This document shows, one piece after another, positions 46,101 through 54,239 of a stretch of 64,000 bases of DNA. Position 1 is the first letter of the stretch. Every line of letters begins with the position of its first letter. Origin of the DNA: Crocinitomicaceae bacterium (GTDB lineage: Bacteria > Bacteroidota > Bacteroidia > Flavobacteriales_D > Crocinitomicaceae); NCBI GenBank assembly GCA_024643725.1, contig JAHEMJ010000014.1, forward strand, positions 321,766 through 385,765, given 5' to 3'. Both the position numbers and the translations under genes were made by a program. Under the pieces are notes generated by a model that was not told the DNA's origin, searched no databases, and saw only the letters and a list, made by a program, of their open reading frames with translations.

Positions 46101-46526
46101 ATTGCGTCCGTTGAACAACAAGGAGGTTGGTCCGGCGAAGTGGATGGAACGCACATTGAATTGGATATGGCAGATTTTGAAATCAATGCCCAAGATATTC
46201 CAGGATGGTTGGTGGCAAGCGAAGGTGGAATCACGGTTGCATTGGACATCACCATCACCGAAGAATTAAAAGCGGAAGGAATCGCCCGCGAATTGGTAAA
46301 CCGAATTCAAAATATGCGAAAAGACGCAGGCTTGGAGGTGACAGATCGCATTGCGGTTACGATAGATACAACGGATGCCATTCAAGTAGCATGTAAACAG
46401 TTTGAAACGTATATTTGCAATGAAGTACTCGCAACGGAATTAATCTTTCACGAATTGAAAGAAGGACAAAAAGAAGACATCGAATCAGAAGGAGACACCA
46501 TGATTCAACTAATTAAAACGAATTAA
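43101..46526 (+). CDS. ileS: Isoleucyl-tRNA synthetase (type 2)
   Basis: A 1141-residue class I synthetase, longer than the E. coli enzyme (about 940). The HIGH-region motif is [17 protein letters not shown] (residues 54-70) and KMSKR is at 688-692 ([15 protein letters not shown]). Between them are [20 protein letters not shown], the editing domain ([34 protein letters not shown]) and [18 protein letters not shown]. The C-terminal anticodon domain ends in [20 protein letters not shown]. The HHVMGR variant and long C-terminus fit the IleRS2 branch, which is often less sensitive to mupirocin. The biotin carrier gene follows 3 bases later. Confidence 0.96.
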   Translation: [1141 protein letters not shown]

Positions 46527-46529
46527 GCT

Positions 46530-46988
46530 ATGAATTGGATATTTGACGGAAAAGATGTCGCTACAGCAGGCGGAGCGGCAATCACTTGGCACGATCATCG
46601 CTTTTTTGATATCACGCACAACGGGGTCGTTTTTCATGGTGAAATAATGGTTGATGATTCTGAAAACCGCGCCTTAACGATAAAAATCAATCACCGCGTT
46701 TTTCAAGTGAAACGAAAAGGTGAATTAGATGAAATCATTGCTTCATTAGGCTTTGATAAGCCGAAAATTCGCAAATTAAAAGAACTGGCAGCACCGATGC
46801 CTGGACGTGTGACCAACATTCATGTCGCAGTAGGTCAAGCCATTGAACCGGGAGATCAAATTTTATCGCTGGAAGCCATGAAAATGGAGAATGTATTGAA
46901 GGCCGAAGGAGTGGGTGTGGTGAGTCAAATCAATGTTGCTCAAGGAGATGTAGTAGAAAAAGGAGCCGTGTTGGTTTCTTTTGATTGA
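46530..46988 (+). CDS. Biotin carboxyl carrier protein of an acyl-CoA carboxylase
   Basis: A 152-residue protein. The N-terminal 80 residues form a beta-rich BT-like region (FFDITHNGVVFHGEIMV). The C-terminal biotinyl domain has AAPMPGRVTNIHVAVGQ and the biotinylation site LSLEAMKMENVLKAEG, where K118 would carry biotin. Sequence type is that of propionyl/acetyl-CoA carboxylase carriers rather than E. coli AccB. The matching carboxyltransferase may be the one at 58925-60466; no biotin carboxylase is in the window. It is adjacent to ileS and converges on the DUF2141 gene with a one-base gap. Confidence 0.9.
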   Translation: MNWIFDGKDVATAGGAAITWHDHRFFDITHNGVVFHGEIMVDDSENRALTIKINHRVFQVKRKGELDEIIASLGFDKPKIRKLKELAAPMPGRVTNIHVAVGQAIEPGDQILSLEAMKMENVLKAEGVGVVSQINVAQGDVVEKGAVLVSFD

Positions 46989-46989
46989 G

Positions 46990-47421
46990 CTATTTGATCC
47001 AAATTTCGATGGACTTATTGTCCTTCAGTTCAATTTTCGCTTCGTCAAAACTAGGTGCTGAAAACATGCCTCGTGCATTTCTTGAAAATCCATACGCTTC
47101 TGTTGGTGCGCCAACAAGGTTTTTATCTAAGATACCATTGTTGTTCTCATCATGATAAACTGCTACGGCATAGTCATCTTTTTCCAAATTCTGGAACGTA
47201 TATTTTGTTTTTGATTTCGTTGTTTCGATAAACACACCTTTAAATTGTTTTCCTTTTATGGGAAAAGAATCTTGCTTTCTAAAAAGACCAAAAGAAATTT
47301 TCCCTTTGGCGTTTTGGATATTTGTCACGGTAACTGTTAAGTCAAATCGCGCATCTTCCGACCGATGTTCCGAAGTGAAAGAGAGGATGCCGAAAGTAAG
47401 AAATAGGTAAATAATTTTCAT
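46990..47421 (-). CDS. DUF2141-family exported protein
   Basis: A 143-residue protein with a signal peptide (MKIIYLFLTFGILSFTSEHR, cleavage uncertain). The family pattern is clear: LTVTVTNIQNAKGKISFGLF, then YTFQNLEKDDYAVAVYHDEN, NNGILDKNLVGAPTEAYGFS and a C-terminal KIELKDNKSIEIWIK. DUF2141 proteins are small beta-sandwich domains, periplasmic or outer-membrane associated, without known biochemical activity. It is transcribed away from galE. Confidence 0.88.
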   Translation of the reverse strand: MKIIYLFLTFGILSFTSEHRSEDARFDLTVTVTNIQNAKGKISFGLFRKQDSFPIKGKQFKGVFIETTKSKTKYTFQNLEKDDYAVAVYHDENNNGILDKNLVGAPTEAYGFSRNARGMFSAPSFDEAKIELKDNKSIEIWIK

Positions 47422-47438
47422 AAAATCTTAACAAGGAT

Positions 47439-47452
47439 AACAATTAATTGTT
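47439..47452. other. 14-bp perfect palindrome between divergent genes
   Basis: AACAATTAATTGTT reads the same on both strands and lies 18 bases upstream of the DUF2141 start, within the divergent region shared with galE. It might be an operator, but AT-rich palindromes also arise by chance. Confidence 0.3.
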
Positions 47453-47495
47453 TCGATTCAAGGAAATAAAATGCCATTTTCCCCATAATCCTACC

Positions 47496-47503
47496 TAAAT
47501 TTG
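47496..47503 (+). promoter_or_regulatory. -7 box immediately before galE
   Basis: TAAATTTG, a perfect TAnnTTTG match, ends 4 bases before the galE ATG at 47508. Transcription from it would begin at or near the start codon. Confidence 0.48.
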
Positions 47504-47507
47504 TGTC

Positions 47508-48533
47508 ATGAGTAAATATGTTTTAGTTACTGGAGGAGCAGGGTACATTGGTTCTCATACCGTACTGGCCTTAACGGCAAAAGGATACACACCCGTCATT
47601 GTAGATGACTTTCGAAATGCGAATGAAGTCGTACTGAACGGACTTTCAACTATTTTAGGTTTCGAACCCATTCTTCATCGAGTGGATATATGTGATCCAA
47701 GTGCCATGAGAGCGATTTTTCAATCCTATGTTTTTCATGGTGTGATTCACTTTGCCGCCTATAAAGCAGTGGGAGAATCCGTGCAAAAACCCCTCATGTA
47801 TTACCAAAACAATTTAGCTGGATTGGTGAATATCCTTTCATTAATGGAAGAGTTCAAGGTCTTGAACTTTGTGTTTTCATCTTCATGTACGGTGTACGGA
47901 GAGCCAAAAGAAACAAAAGAAGTGCACGAAGAAACGCCAAAAAGTTTACCTGAATCTCCTTATGGATATACAAAGTGGATTGGGGAGCAGATCATCTCTG
48001 ATTTCTTCAAATCTGCACCAGAATTTCACTTGATGAACTTGCGCTATTTCAATCCGGTTGGTGCACATCCAAGTGCGAAAATTGGTGAATTCCCGATTGG
48101 AAAACCGAACAATTTATTGCCATTTGTCACTCAAACTGCCATTGGAAAACAAGACTGTTTGACGGTCTTCGGAGACGACTATCCAACGCGAGATGGTTCT
48201 TGTGTGCGAGATTATATTCATGTCATGGACCTTGCAGAAGCTCATGTACAAGCTATTCAATTCTTGGAAAAACAAGAAAATGGATGCTTGGAAGCGGTCA
48301 ACATTGGTACTGGGACAGGAACAACGGTGTTAGAAGTCATTCGCGTTTTTGAAAAAATCACCAATCAAAAATTGAACTACCGAATCGGTCCAAGAAGGGA
48401 AGGGGATGTGATCGAGATTTACGCCAATGCAGTAAAATCGAACACACTTTTATCTTGGAAAGCTACGCGTACCATCGAAGACGCTGTGCGCGATGCATGG
48501 AATTGGGAATTGGCCTTAAATCAGCAAGCATAA
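47508..48533 (+). CDS. galE: UDP-glucose 4-epimerase
   Basis: A 341-residue extended short-chain dehydrogenase of normal GalE length. NAD-binding motif VTGGAGYIGSHT (residues 8-18), FVFSSSCTVYGEP with the catalytic serine near 125, and SPYGYTKWIGEQI with Y152 and K156. Further GalE segments are HFAAYKAVGESVQKPLMYYQ, LRYFNPVGAHPSAKIGE, YPTRDGSCVRDYIHVMDLAE and VNIGTGTGTTVLEVI. It interconverts UDP-glucose and UDP-galactose in the cytosol for surface sugars. TatD starts one base after its stop. Confidence 0.95.
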   Translation: MSKYVLVTGGAGYIGSHTVLALTAKGYTPVIVDDFRNANEVVLNGLSTILGFEPILHRVDICDPSAMRAIFQSYVFHGVIHFAAYKAVGESVQKPLMYYQNNLAGLVNILSLMEEFKVLNFVFSSSCTVYGEPKETKEVHEETPKSLPESPYGYTKWIGEQIISDFFKSAPEFHLMNLRYFNPVGAHPSAKIGEFPIGKPNNLLPFVTQTAIGKQDCLTVFGDDYPTRDGSCVRDYIHVMDLAEAHVQAIQFLEKQENGCLEAVNIGTGTGTTVLEVIRVFEKITNQKLNYRIGPRREGDVIEIYANAVKSNTLLSWKATRTIEDAVRDAWNWELALNQQA

Positions 48534-48534
48534 G

Positions 48535-49338
48535 ATGTCCTTTTTAATTGATACACACGCACATTTGTATGCGGAAGAATTCGCAGAAGATTTAGCTGAG
48601 ATGATGCAACGTGGTGAAAATGCCGGACTGCGCGCTGTATTGTTACCCAATATCGACGTGAGTTCCATCGAACCCATGGAAAAAATTGCTGCGGCTTATC
48701 CGCAGTGCATTCAAATGATGGGACTACATCCAACTTATGTGAAAGAAAACTGGGAAGAAGAATTGTCTCACATCGAGAAAAAGTTGTTTGCTAATCCAAA
48801 TCAATATTGTGCCGTTGGGGAAATTGGCATGGATTTGTACTGGGATAAAACCTTTATCGAAGAACAAAAAATCGTTTTTCGTAGACAACTTCAATGGGCG
48901 AAAGCGTTAAAGCTTCCCATTGCGATTCATGTGCGTAAGGCTTTTGATGAATTGTTTCACATTATGGACGAAGAATGGACGCCGGACTTAAAAGGTGTTT
49001 TTCATTGTTACACGGGAAGTATTGAACAAGTCAAGAAAATATTGACATACGAACAATTCTATTTCGGAATCGGCGGTGTGTTAACGTATAAAAATGCCGG
49101 TTTACAAGAAGTTCTTCCACACATTCCATTGAATCGACTTGTCCTTGAAACAGATGCTCCCTATTTGAGCCCTGTTCCTTACCGAGGTAAACGCAATGAG
49201 TCTAGTTATGTCGCTGAGGTTGCAGGAAAAATAGTAGACATCTTGGGGATTTCCATGGATGAGGTAAAGGAAACAACGAGTTCAAATGCCATCGAATTAT
49301 TTCAATTGCAAAAATTCCTAAATTTATCCCATGACTAA
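48535..49338 (+). CDS. TatD-family metal-dependent hydrolase
   Basis: A 267-residue TIM-barrel hydrolase. Metal ligands: LIDTHAHLY (H8, H10), AVGEIGMDLYWDK (E), HVRKAF (H), GVFHCYTGSIEQ (H) and LETDAPYLSPVPYRGKRNES (D). These match TatD/YcfH DNases that act on DNA 3' ends and damaged bases; the exact substrate of this one is not known. The asparaginase start lies within its last eight bases, so translation is probably coupled. Confidence 0.93.
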   Translation: MSFLIDTHAHLYAEEFAEDLAEMMQRGENAGLRAVLLPNIDVSSIEPMEKIAAAYPQCIQMMGLHPTYVKENWEEELSHIEKKLFANPNQYCAVGEIGMDLYWDKTFIEEQKIVFRRQLQWAKALKLPIAIHVRKAFDELFHIMDEEWTPDLKGVFHCYTGSIEQVKKILTYEQFYFGIGGVLTYKNAGLQEVLPHIPLNRLVLETDAPYLSPVPYRGKRNESSYVAEVAGKIVDILGISMDEVKETTSSNAIELFQLQKFLNLSHD

Positions 49339-50347
49339 CATTCTCCTTATTTACACCGGTGGTACCATTGGGATGATTAAAAATCCATTGACAGGAGAAT
49401 TAGAAAGTTTTAATTTCAAGCATATACACGATCATGTTCCCGAACTGGGACGCTTGAATGTTCACATTGAAAGCATTAGTTTCGAAGAACCCATTGATTC
49501 CTCCGAAATGAACTTGGGCCATTGGAAAAACATGGCTGAATTGGTGCGGGATCACTACGATAAATATGATGGATTCGTGATTTTACATGGATCAGATACC
49601 ATGGCATTTTCCGCATCTGCGTTAAGTTTCATGTTACAAGGATTGAAGAAACCAGTGGTTTTCACAGGCTCGCAATTACCCATTGGCACCATACGAACGG
49701 ATGGAAAAGAAAACTTGATTACAGCCATTGAAATTGCCGGTATGCAGGATGAGGATGGACATCCGATTCTACAGGAAGTGGCTGTGTACTTTGAATATTC
49801 CTTGTACCGCGGAAATCGCAGTAGTAAAATATCTGCCAATCAATTTGAGGCCTTCCAATCACCGAATTATCCAGAATTGGCAAAAGCTGGTGTTCAGATC
49901 GAATGGCAAAAAGATCGTTTATACCGAAGTTCTCTTGGAAAACTAGAAGTTTTCACTGAATTCAGCAATGAACTTGCCTTGATTCGTTTGTTCCCGGGCA
50001 TCAATTTCGATGTGTATGAAACGATTTTTACTAATTCTCAGGTTAAAGCGATCGTGTTAGAGACTTATGGATCTGGAAATGCCCCGTCAGATGCCAAGTT
50101 TCAAGCGTTAATCACCCATTTCATTCAACGAGGTGGTGTGGTGTTAAACATTACGCAATGTGGATCCGGTGCAGTTCAACAAGGAGCATATCAAACCAGT
50201 TCTTTCTTTGAAAAAGTGGGCGTGGTTAGTGGCAGAAACCTGACTTCTGAAGCAGCTATCACAAAATTAATGTATCTACTCGGTCAAACATCGACCGCAA
50301 CCTTAACGCAAAAATTACAGGAATCCCTAGTCGGTGAGATGGACTAA
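49331..50347 (+). CDS. ansA: Type I (cytosolic) L-asparaginase
   Basis: A 338-residue asparaginase with no signal peptide. The first active-site motif is LLIYTGGTIGMI with nucleophile T12; the second is DGFVILHGSDTMAFSASALS. FTGSQLPIGTIRTDGKENLI and TYGSGNAPSD are also conserved. It hydrolyses asparagine to aspartate and ammonia. The stop codon interlocks (CTAA) with that of the convergent ftsE gene. Confidence 0.94.
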   Translation: MTNILLIYTGGTIGMIKNPLTGELESFNFKHIHDHVPELGRLNVHIESISFEEPIDSSEMNLGHWKNMAELVRDHYDKYDGFVILHGSDTMAFSASALSFMLQGLKKPVVFTGSQLPIGTIRTDGKENLITAIEIAGMQDEDGHPILQEVAVYFEYSLYRGNRSSKISANQFEAFQSPNYPELAKAGVQIEWQKDRLYRSSLGKLEVFTEFSNELALIRLFPGINFDVYETIFTNSQVKAIVLETYGSGNAPSDAKFQALITHFIQRGGVVLNITQCGSGAVQQGAYQTSSFFEKVGVVSGRNLTSEAAITKLMYLLGQTSTATLTQKLQESLVGEMD

Positions 50348-51021
50348 AGTTTTTTCACTTCGATCAATTCGCTCTCTTCCACTTTCACGATTCTACCGGG
50401 ATATTTTTCCACCATGTTCATGTCGTGCGTAGCCATTAAAATAGCCGTGTTTTCTTCTTTCGCAACCGCGATTAAAAGTTGCATGATTTCTTCAGATGTT
50501 TCTGGATCTAAATTACCTGTTGGTTCATCTGCCAATATCAGTGAAGGTTGATTCAACAAGGCGCGTGCAATGGAAACGCGTTGTTGTTCCCCTCCGGATA
50601 AGGTATGCGGAAAATTATTTGCTTTTTGTTCAATGCCTACTAATTGGAGACAACTCAATGCTCGTTTTTGAATCAAGTCTTTGTCCTTCCATCCCGTAGC
50701 ACCCAATACGAATTTTAAATTTTCAATGACGGAGCGATCCGGCAATAATTGAAAGTCTTGAAACACAATGCCGATTTTTCTTCGAAGAAAAGGAATTTCC
50801 TTTTTGGAAATGCGCTTAAGGTTGTATCCAGACACATGTCCTTCTCCCTCGGTTAGCGGCAATTCACCGTACAGCGTTTTTAATAAACTACTCTTCCCAC
50901 TTCCAGTTTTACCGATGAGGTAGGCAAATTCAGTTTCTTCTAAATCAAACCAAACATTCTTCAAAATCAACTTATCCTGTTGATAGATTTGGGCATTTGC
51001 AAGGGTAATTACTTTTGACAC
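50344..51021 (-). CDS. ftsE: FtsE-type ABC transporter ATPase
   Basis: A 225-residue ATPase. Walker A GKTGSGKS (37-44), Q-loop IGIVFQDFQLLPDRSV, signature LSGGEQQRVSIARALL (from 141), Walker B LILADEPTGNLDPET, and H-loop ILMATHDMNMVEKYPGRI. The FQDFQLL and PTGNLDP pattern fits FtsE, which pairs with FtsX to regulate division-site peptidoglycan hydrolases. No ftsX is adjacent. The start is a GTG at 51019-51021; no in-frame ATG lies close upstream and the domain needs this N-terminus. MacB/LolD-type alternatives cannot be fully excluded. Confidence 0.88.
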   Translation of the reverse strand: MSKVITLANAQIYQQDKLILKNVWFDLEETEFAYLIGKTGSGKSSLLKTLYGELPLTEGEGHVSGYNLKRISKKEIPFLRRKIGIVFQDFQLLPDRSVIENLKFVLGATGWKDKDLIQKRALSCLQLVGIEQKANNFPHTLSGGEQQRVSIARALLNQPSLILADEPTGNLDPETSEEIMQLLIAVAKEENTAILMATHDMNMVEKYPGRIVKVEESELIEVKKL

Positions 51022-51160
51022 GGCATATACTTTGGAACAAAAGTGCTCATTTTGCTGTAACCATTTAAATCCTACTCCGATAATATCTTAACACTTTCAG
51101 GTTTAAAACTTTTAAAGACCCTTTCTTTCCCGCACGTCCCCAATTGTAATTTTACATTCT

Positions 51161-54100
51161 ATGAATCGTAACTTGCGCCATCTCGTCTTTGCATTCTTGC
51201 TCCCAATCCAATTTTGGGCTCAGGAATCGGCAAAATATGCCGGTGAAAATGCCAACTATTACCGAGCAGAAGAATTGTTTGAAAAAGCCCAATACAGTGC
51301 GGCAAAACAAGAATTCCGTAGCTTTATTAATGGGAGTATTTCTGCCAATAAAAATCAAAATGACCCGCTTTTAGTCAAAGCGTATTATTACGAGGGAATC
51401 TCTGCGTTGGAATTGTATAACAATGATGCTATTCCATTGTTAGATGCCTTCAACAAGGCATATCCAGACAATCTCTACAAGAATAAAATTGCCATTAAAG
51501 TTGGAAATTATCATTTTCAAAACGAAGATTATGAGTCCGCTCAATTGGCCTACGCGAAAGTGCCTATCCGCGAAGTAGAACCCGAAGAAAAAGAAGAGGT
51601 CCTTTTCAAACTGGGTTATTCTGCTTTTCAAATTGGCGACATGGAGACGTCCTATGATGCATTTAGAGACGTGAAAGATGGAAGTACACAATATGCCAAA
51701 CCAAGCTTGTACTTTTATTCACACATTTCCTATACAAGAAATGCCTTGCAAGTGGCATTGGAAGGATTCCAAAAATTGCGCACAGACTCTACCTTCTGTG
51801 GGGTTGTACCTTATTACATCGCTCAAATTTTACACAAACAAGGGAAATACCAAGAGGTGATTGATTTTGCTCCAACGGTATTAAGTTGTTCCATTGTCAA
51901 TAATGAATCAGACATTCAACACATTATTGGTGATGCCTATTATCAATTGGGAAAATATGCGGAAGCCATTAGCTACTTGGAGAAATTCCATTCAAAATCA
52001 AAAGGAACACGCGATGATTTCTATGAGCTTGGATTTGCATATTACAAGTCGAATCAATTCGAAAAAGCAATTAAGAATTTTGATAAAGTCACTCGTGTAG
52101 ACGATAGTCTTGGACACATCGCGATGTATCAAATTGGGGATTGCTATTTAAAAGCAGATAAATTATTGCCCGCGAGAAGCGCCTTCGAACGTGCCTCAGA
52201 TATGACCAGTCTTCCGAACATTCAGGAAGATGCACTCTATCAATTTGCTGTCATTTCTTTTAAAGTGGACATCAATCCGTACGATGAGTCTGTTCGTGCC
52301 TTTGAAAATTACTTAAGCCGTTATCCAAATACCAAACGAAAATCTGATGTTTTCCAATACTTGGTGAACGTTTACACAAATACCAGTAACTATTCCAAGG
52401 CCTTAGAAAGTTTGGATAAGTTACCATCTATGGATGCAAAATTGAAACGTGTGTATCAAACAGTCGCCTTTAATTATGGAGTTGAATTGTTCCAAAAGAA
52501 CAATTTTACCGAAGCGATGTCAGCGTTTAAATCCGTTGAGAAATATCCAATGGACCCGCAAATGGTCGCATTAGCGAGGTATTGGGTGGCGGACATTCAC
52601 TTCCGTCAAAAAGAATTGAAAGAAGCCATTTCCATGTACCGTGAATTTATTTCTTCACCAGCTTCGAATTCCTTACCAGAGAAAATTGATGCGTATTACA
52701 ATATCGGATACGCTTATTTGGATCAAGAAGCATACGATCAATCCATTGAATCCTTTAGAACATACTTACAATTTGCTCCGAAAGACAAAAACAAAGTATT
52801 GGATGCTACCTTCCGCGTAGCAGATTGCTATTACTTAACACGCCAAAATTTATTGGCTGTTGAATTTTACAAAGATGCATTAGCGTTGAATTCTGGCTTG
52901 AACGACAAAGCCATGTATTACCTCGCAAAAGCTTACGGATTTAATGGTCAACCGAAAGAAAAAATCAACACGTTGAACGACCTACTTACGAATTACAAAA
53001 AGTCTAAATACCGCATGACAGCTTCTTACGAGTTGGGACGAACGTATATGACGGAACGTGAATTCGACCAAGCATTGAGCACCTTTGATAATTTCTTAAA
53101 AGAATACCCGAATTCAAGCTTCGTTTTAGATGTTCGTTTGGATATGGCGGATGCCTACTATAAAAAATGGGACTATGTGAAAGCAGAATCTGCCTATAAA
53201 AGCATCTTGGCCGAATTTGAACAGCAACGTGAGGTATGCGAGAAAGTCGTGAAGTCCCTTATGGATGTGTACAACGCACAAAAGAATCCGGAATTGGCTT
53301 CAAGCATCGCAGACCAGTATCCATGTGCCAATGTGTCCAAAGAGGAAAAAGAAAACATGTTCTACTCTCCAGCTTGGAACAGCTATTTGGATAGTAATTA
53401 TGCCGAAGCTGCGCCAAAATTTGAAGTCTACTTGAGTAAATTCCCAACTGGAAGATTTGTGGATGAAACGTATTTTTATCTAGGGAATAGTTATTTGAAA
53501 ATCAAGGACACGACAAATGCCATGGGGTATTTTGCCAAGTTCTTAGAGACACCTACCACCGCTTATTCTGAGTATGCTGCGGCGAAATTAGCGGCGCATT
53601 TTTACAGCAAAAAAGACTATGCAAAAGCGAATGGATATTATAAAAAGTTGGATGAGTTGGCGTCGAAACCAACGACTACTTTCCAAGCAAAACTTGGTCA
53701 AATGCGTTGTTCCTTCTTAACGGAAGATTTTGCAAGTGCCATTACAAATGCAAAATTTGTCCTTGAAAACGCAGCGATTACGCCACAAATTAAAGTAGAG
53801 GCTGAATATTCCATTGGATTATCGAACTACAACTTAAAAGAATACAACAGCGCGAAGCCGTCTTTGGAATGGTTGGTTAGAAATACCACCACTGCAATGG
53901 GATCTGAAGCGAAGTATTTGTTGGCGGATATTTATTTTAAAAACAAAGAACTAGCCTTGGCCGAAACAGAAATCAAAGCGCTGGTTAAGATGAAACCTAG
54001 TTACAACTATTGGGTAGCGAAAGGACTCATGTTGCAAACGAGAATTCACATGTTGAACGATGACTTGTTCCAAGCAGAACAAACCTTAAAATCAGTCATT

Positions 54101-54235
54101 GACTTCTATCCGGATTCGAATGATGGCATTCAGTCGGAAGCAACAGATTTGTGGGATGAATTGATGCAGTTGAAGAATCCACCTGCGACGGAAGAAAAGG
54201 AACCTGAAATGAAAATTGAAATCAATGAAAATTAA
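51161..54235 (+). CDS. Large periplasmic TPR protein
   Basis: A 1024-residue protein with signal peptide (MNRNLRHLVFAFLLPIQFWAQ, given as MNRNLRHLVFAF then LLPIQFWAQ). Almost all of it is tetratricopeptide repeats, roughly 20 or more (YYRAEELFEKAQYSAAKQEF, IIGDAYYQLGKYAEAISYLE, ALYQFAVISFKVDINPYDES, YYNIGYAYLDQEAYDQSIES, YLGNSYLKIKDTTNAMGYFA). The C-terminal tail is Glu-rich (ATEEKEPEMKIE). Proteins of this size and pattern are common in Bacteroidota and usually precede an outer-membrane barrel gene, as here; the overlap region suggests coupling. It may act as a periplasmic scaffold. No enzymatic motif. Confidence 0.87.
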   Translation: MNRNLRHLVFAFLLPIQFWAQESAKYAGENANYYRAEELFEKAQYSAAKQEFRSFINGSISANKNQNDPLLVKAYYYEGISALELYNNDAIPLLDAFNKAYPDNLYKNKIAIKVGNYHFQNEDYESAQLAYAKVPIREVEPEEKEEVLFKLGYSAFQIGDMETSYDAFRDVKDGSTQYAKPSLYFYSHISYTRNALQVALEGFQKLRTDSTFCGVVPYYIAQILHKQGKYQEVIDFAPTVLSCSIVNNESDIQHIIGDAYYQLGKYAEAISYLEKFHSKSKGTRDDFYELGFAYYKSNQFEKAIKNFDKVTRVDDSLGHIAMYQIGDCYLKADKLLPARSAFERASDMTSLPNIQEDALYQFAVISFKVDINPYDESVRAFENYLSRYPNTKRKSDVFQYLVNVYTNTSNYSKALESLDKLPSMDAKLKRVYQTVAFNYGVELFQKNNFTEAMSAFKSVEKYPMDPQMVALARYWVADIHFRQKELKEAISMYREFISSPASNSLPEKIDAYYNIGYAYLDQEAYDQSIESFRTYLQFAPKDKNKVLDATFRVADCYYLTRQNLLAVEFYKDALALNSGLNDKAMYYLAKAYGFNGQPKEKINTLNDLLTNYKKSKYRMTASYELGRTYMTEREFDQALSTFDNFLKEYPNSSFVLDVRLDMADAYYKKWDYVKAESAYKSILAEFEQQREVCEKVVKSLMDVYNAQKNPELASSIADQYPCANVSKEEKENMFYSPAWNSYLDSNYAEAAPKFEVYLSKFPTGRFVDETYFYLGNSYLKIKDTTNAMGYFAKFLETPTTAYSEYAAAKLAAHFYSKKDYAKANGYYKKLDELASKPTTTFQAKLGQMRCSFLTEDFASAITNAKFVLENAAITPQIKVEAEYSIGLSNYNLKEYNSAKPSLEWLVRNTTTAMGSEAKYLLADIYFKNKELALAETEIKALVKMKPSYNYWVAKGLMLQTRIHMLNDDLFQAEQTLKSVIDFYPDSNDGIQSEATDLWDELMQLKNPPATEEKEPEMKIEINEN

Positions 54236-54239
54236 GCGC

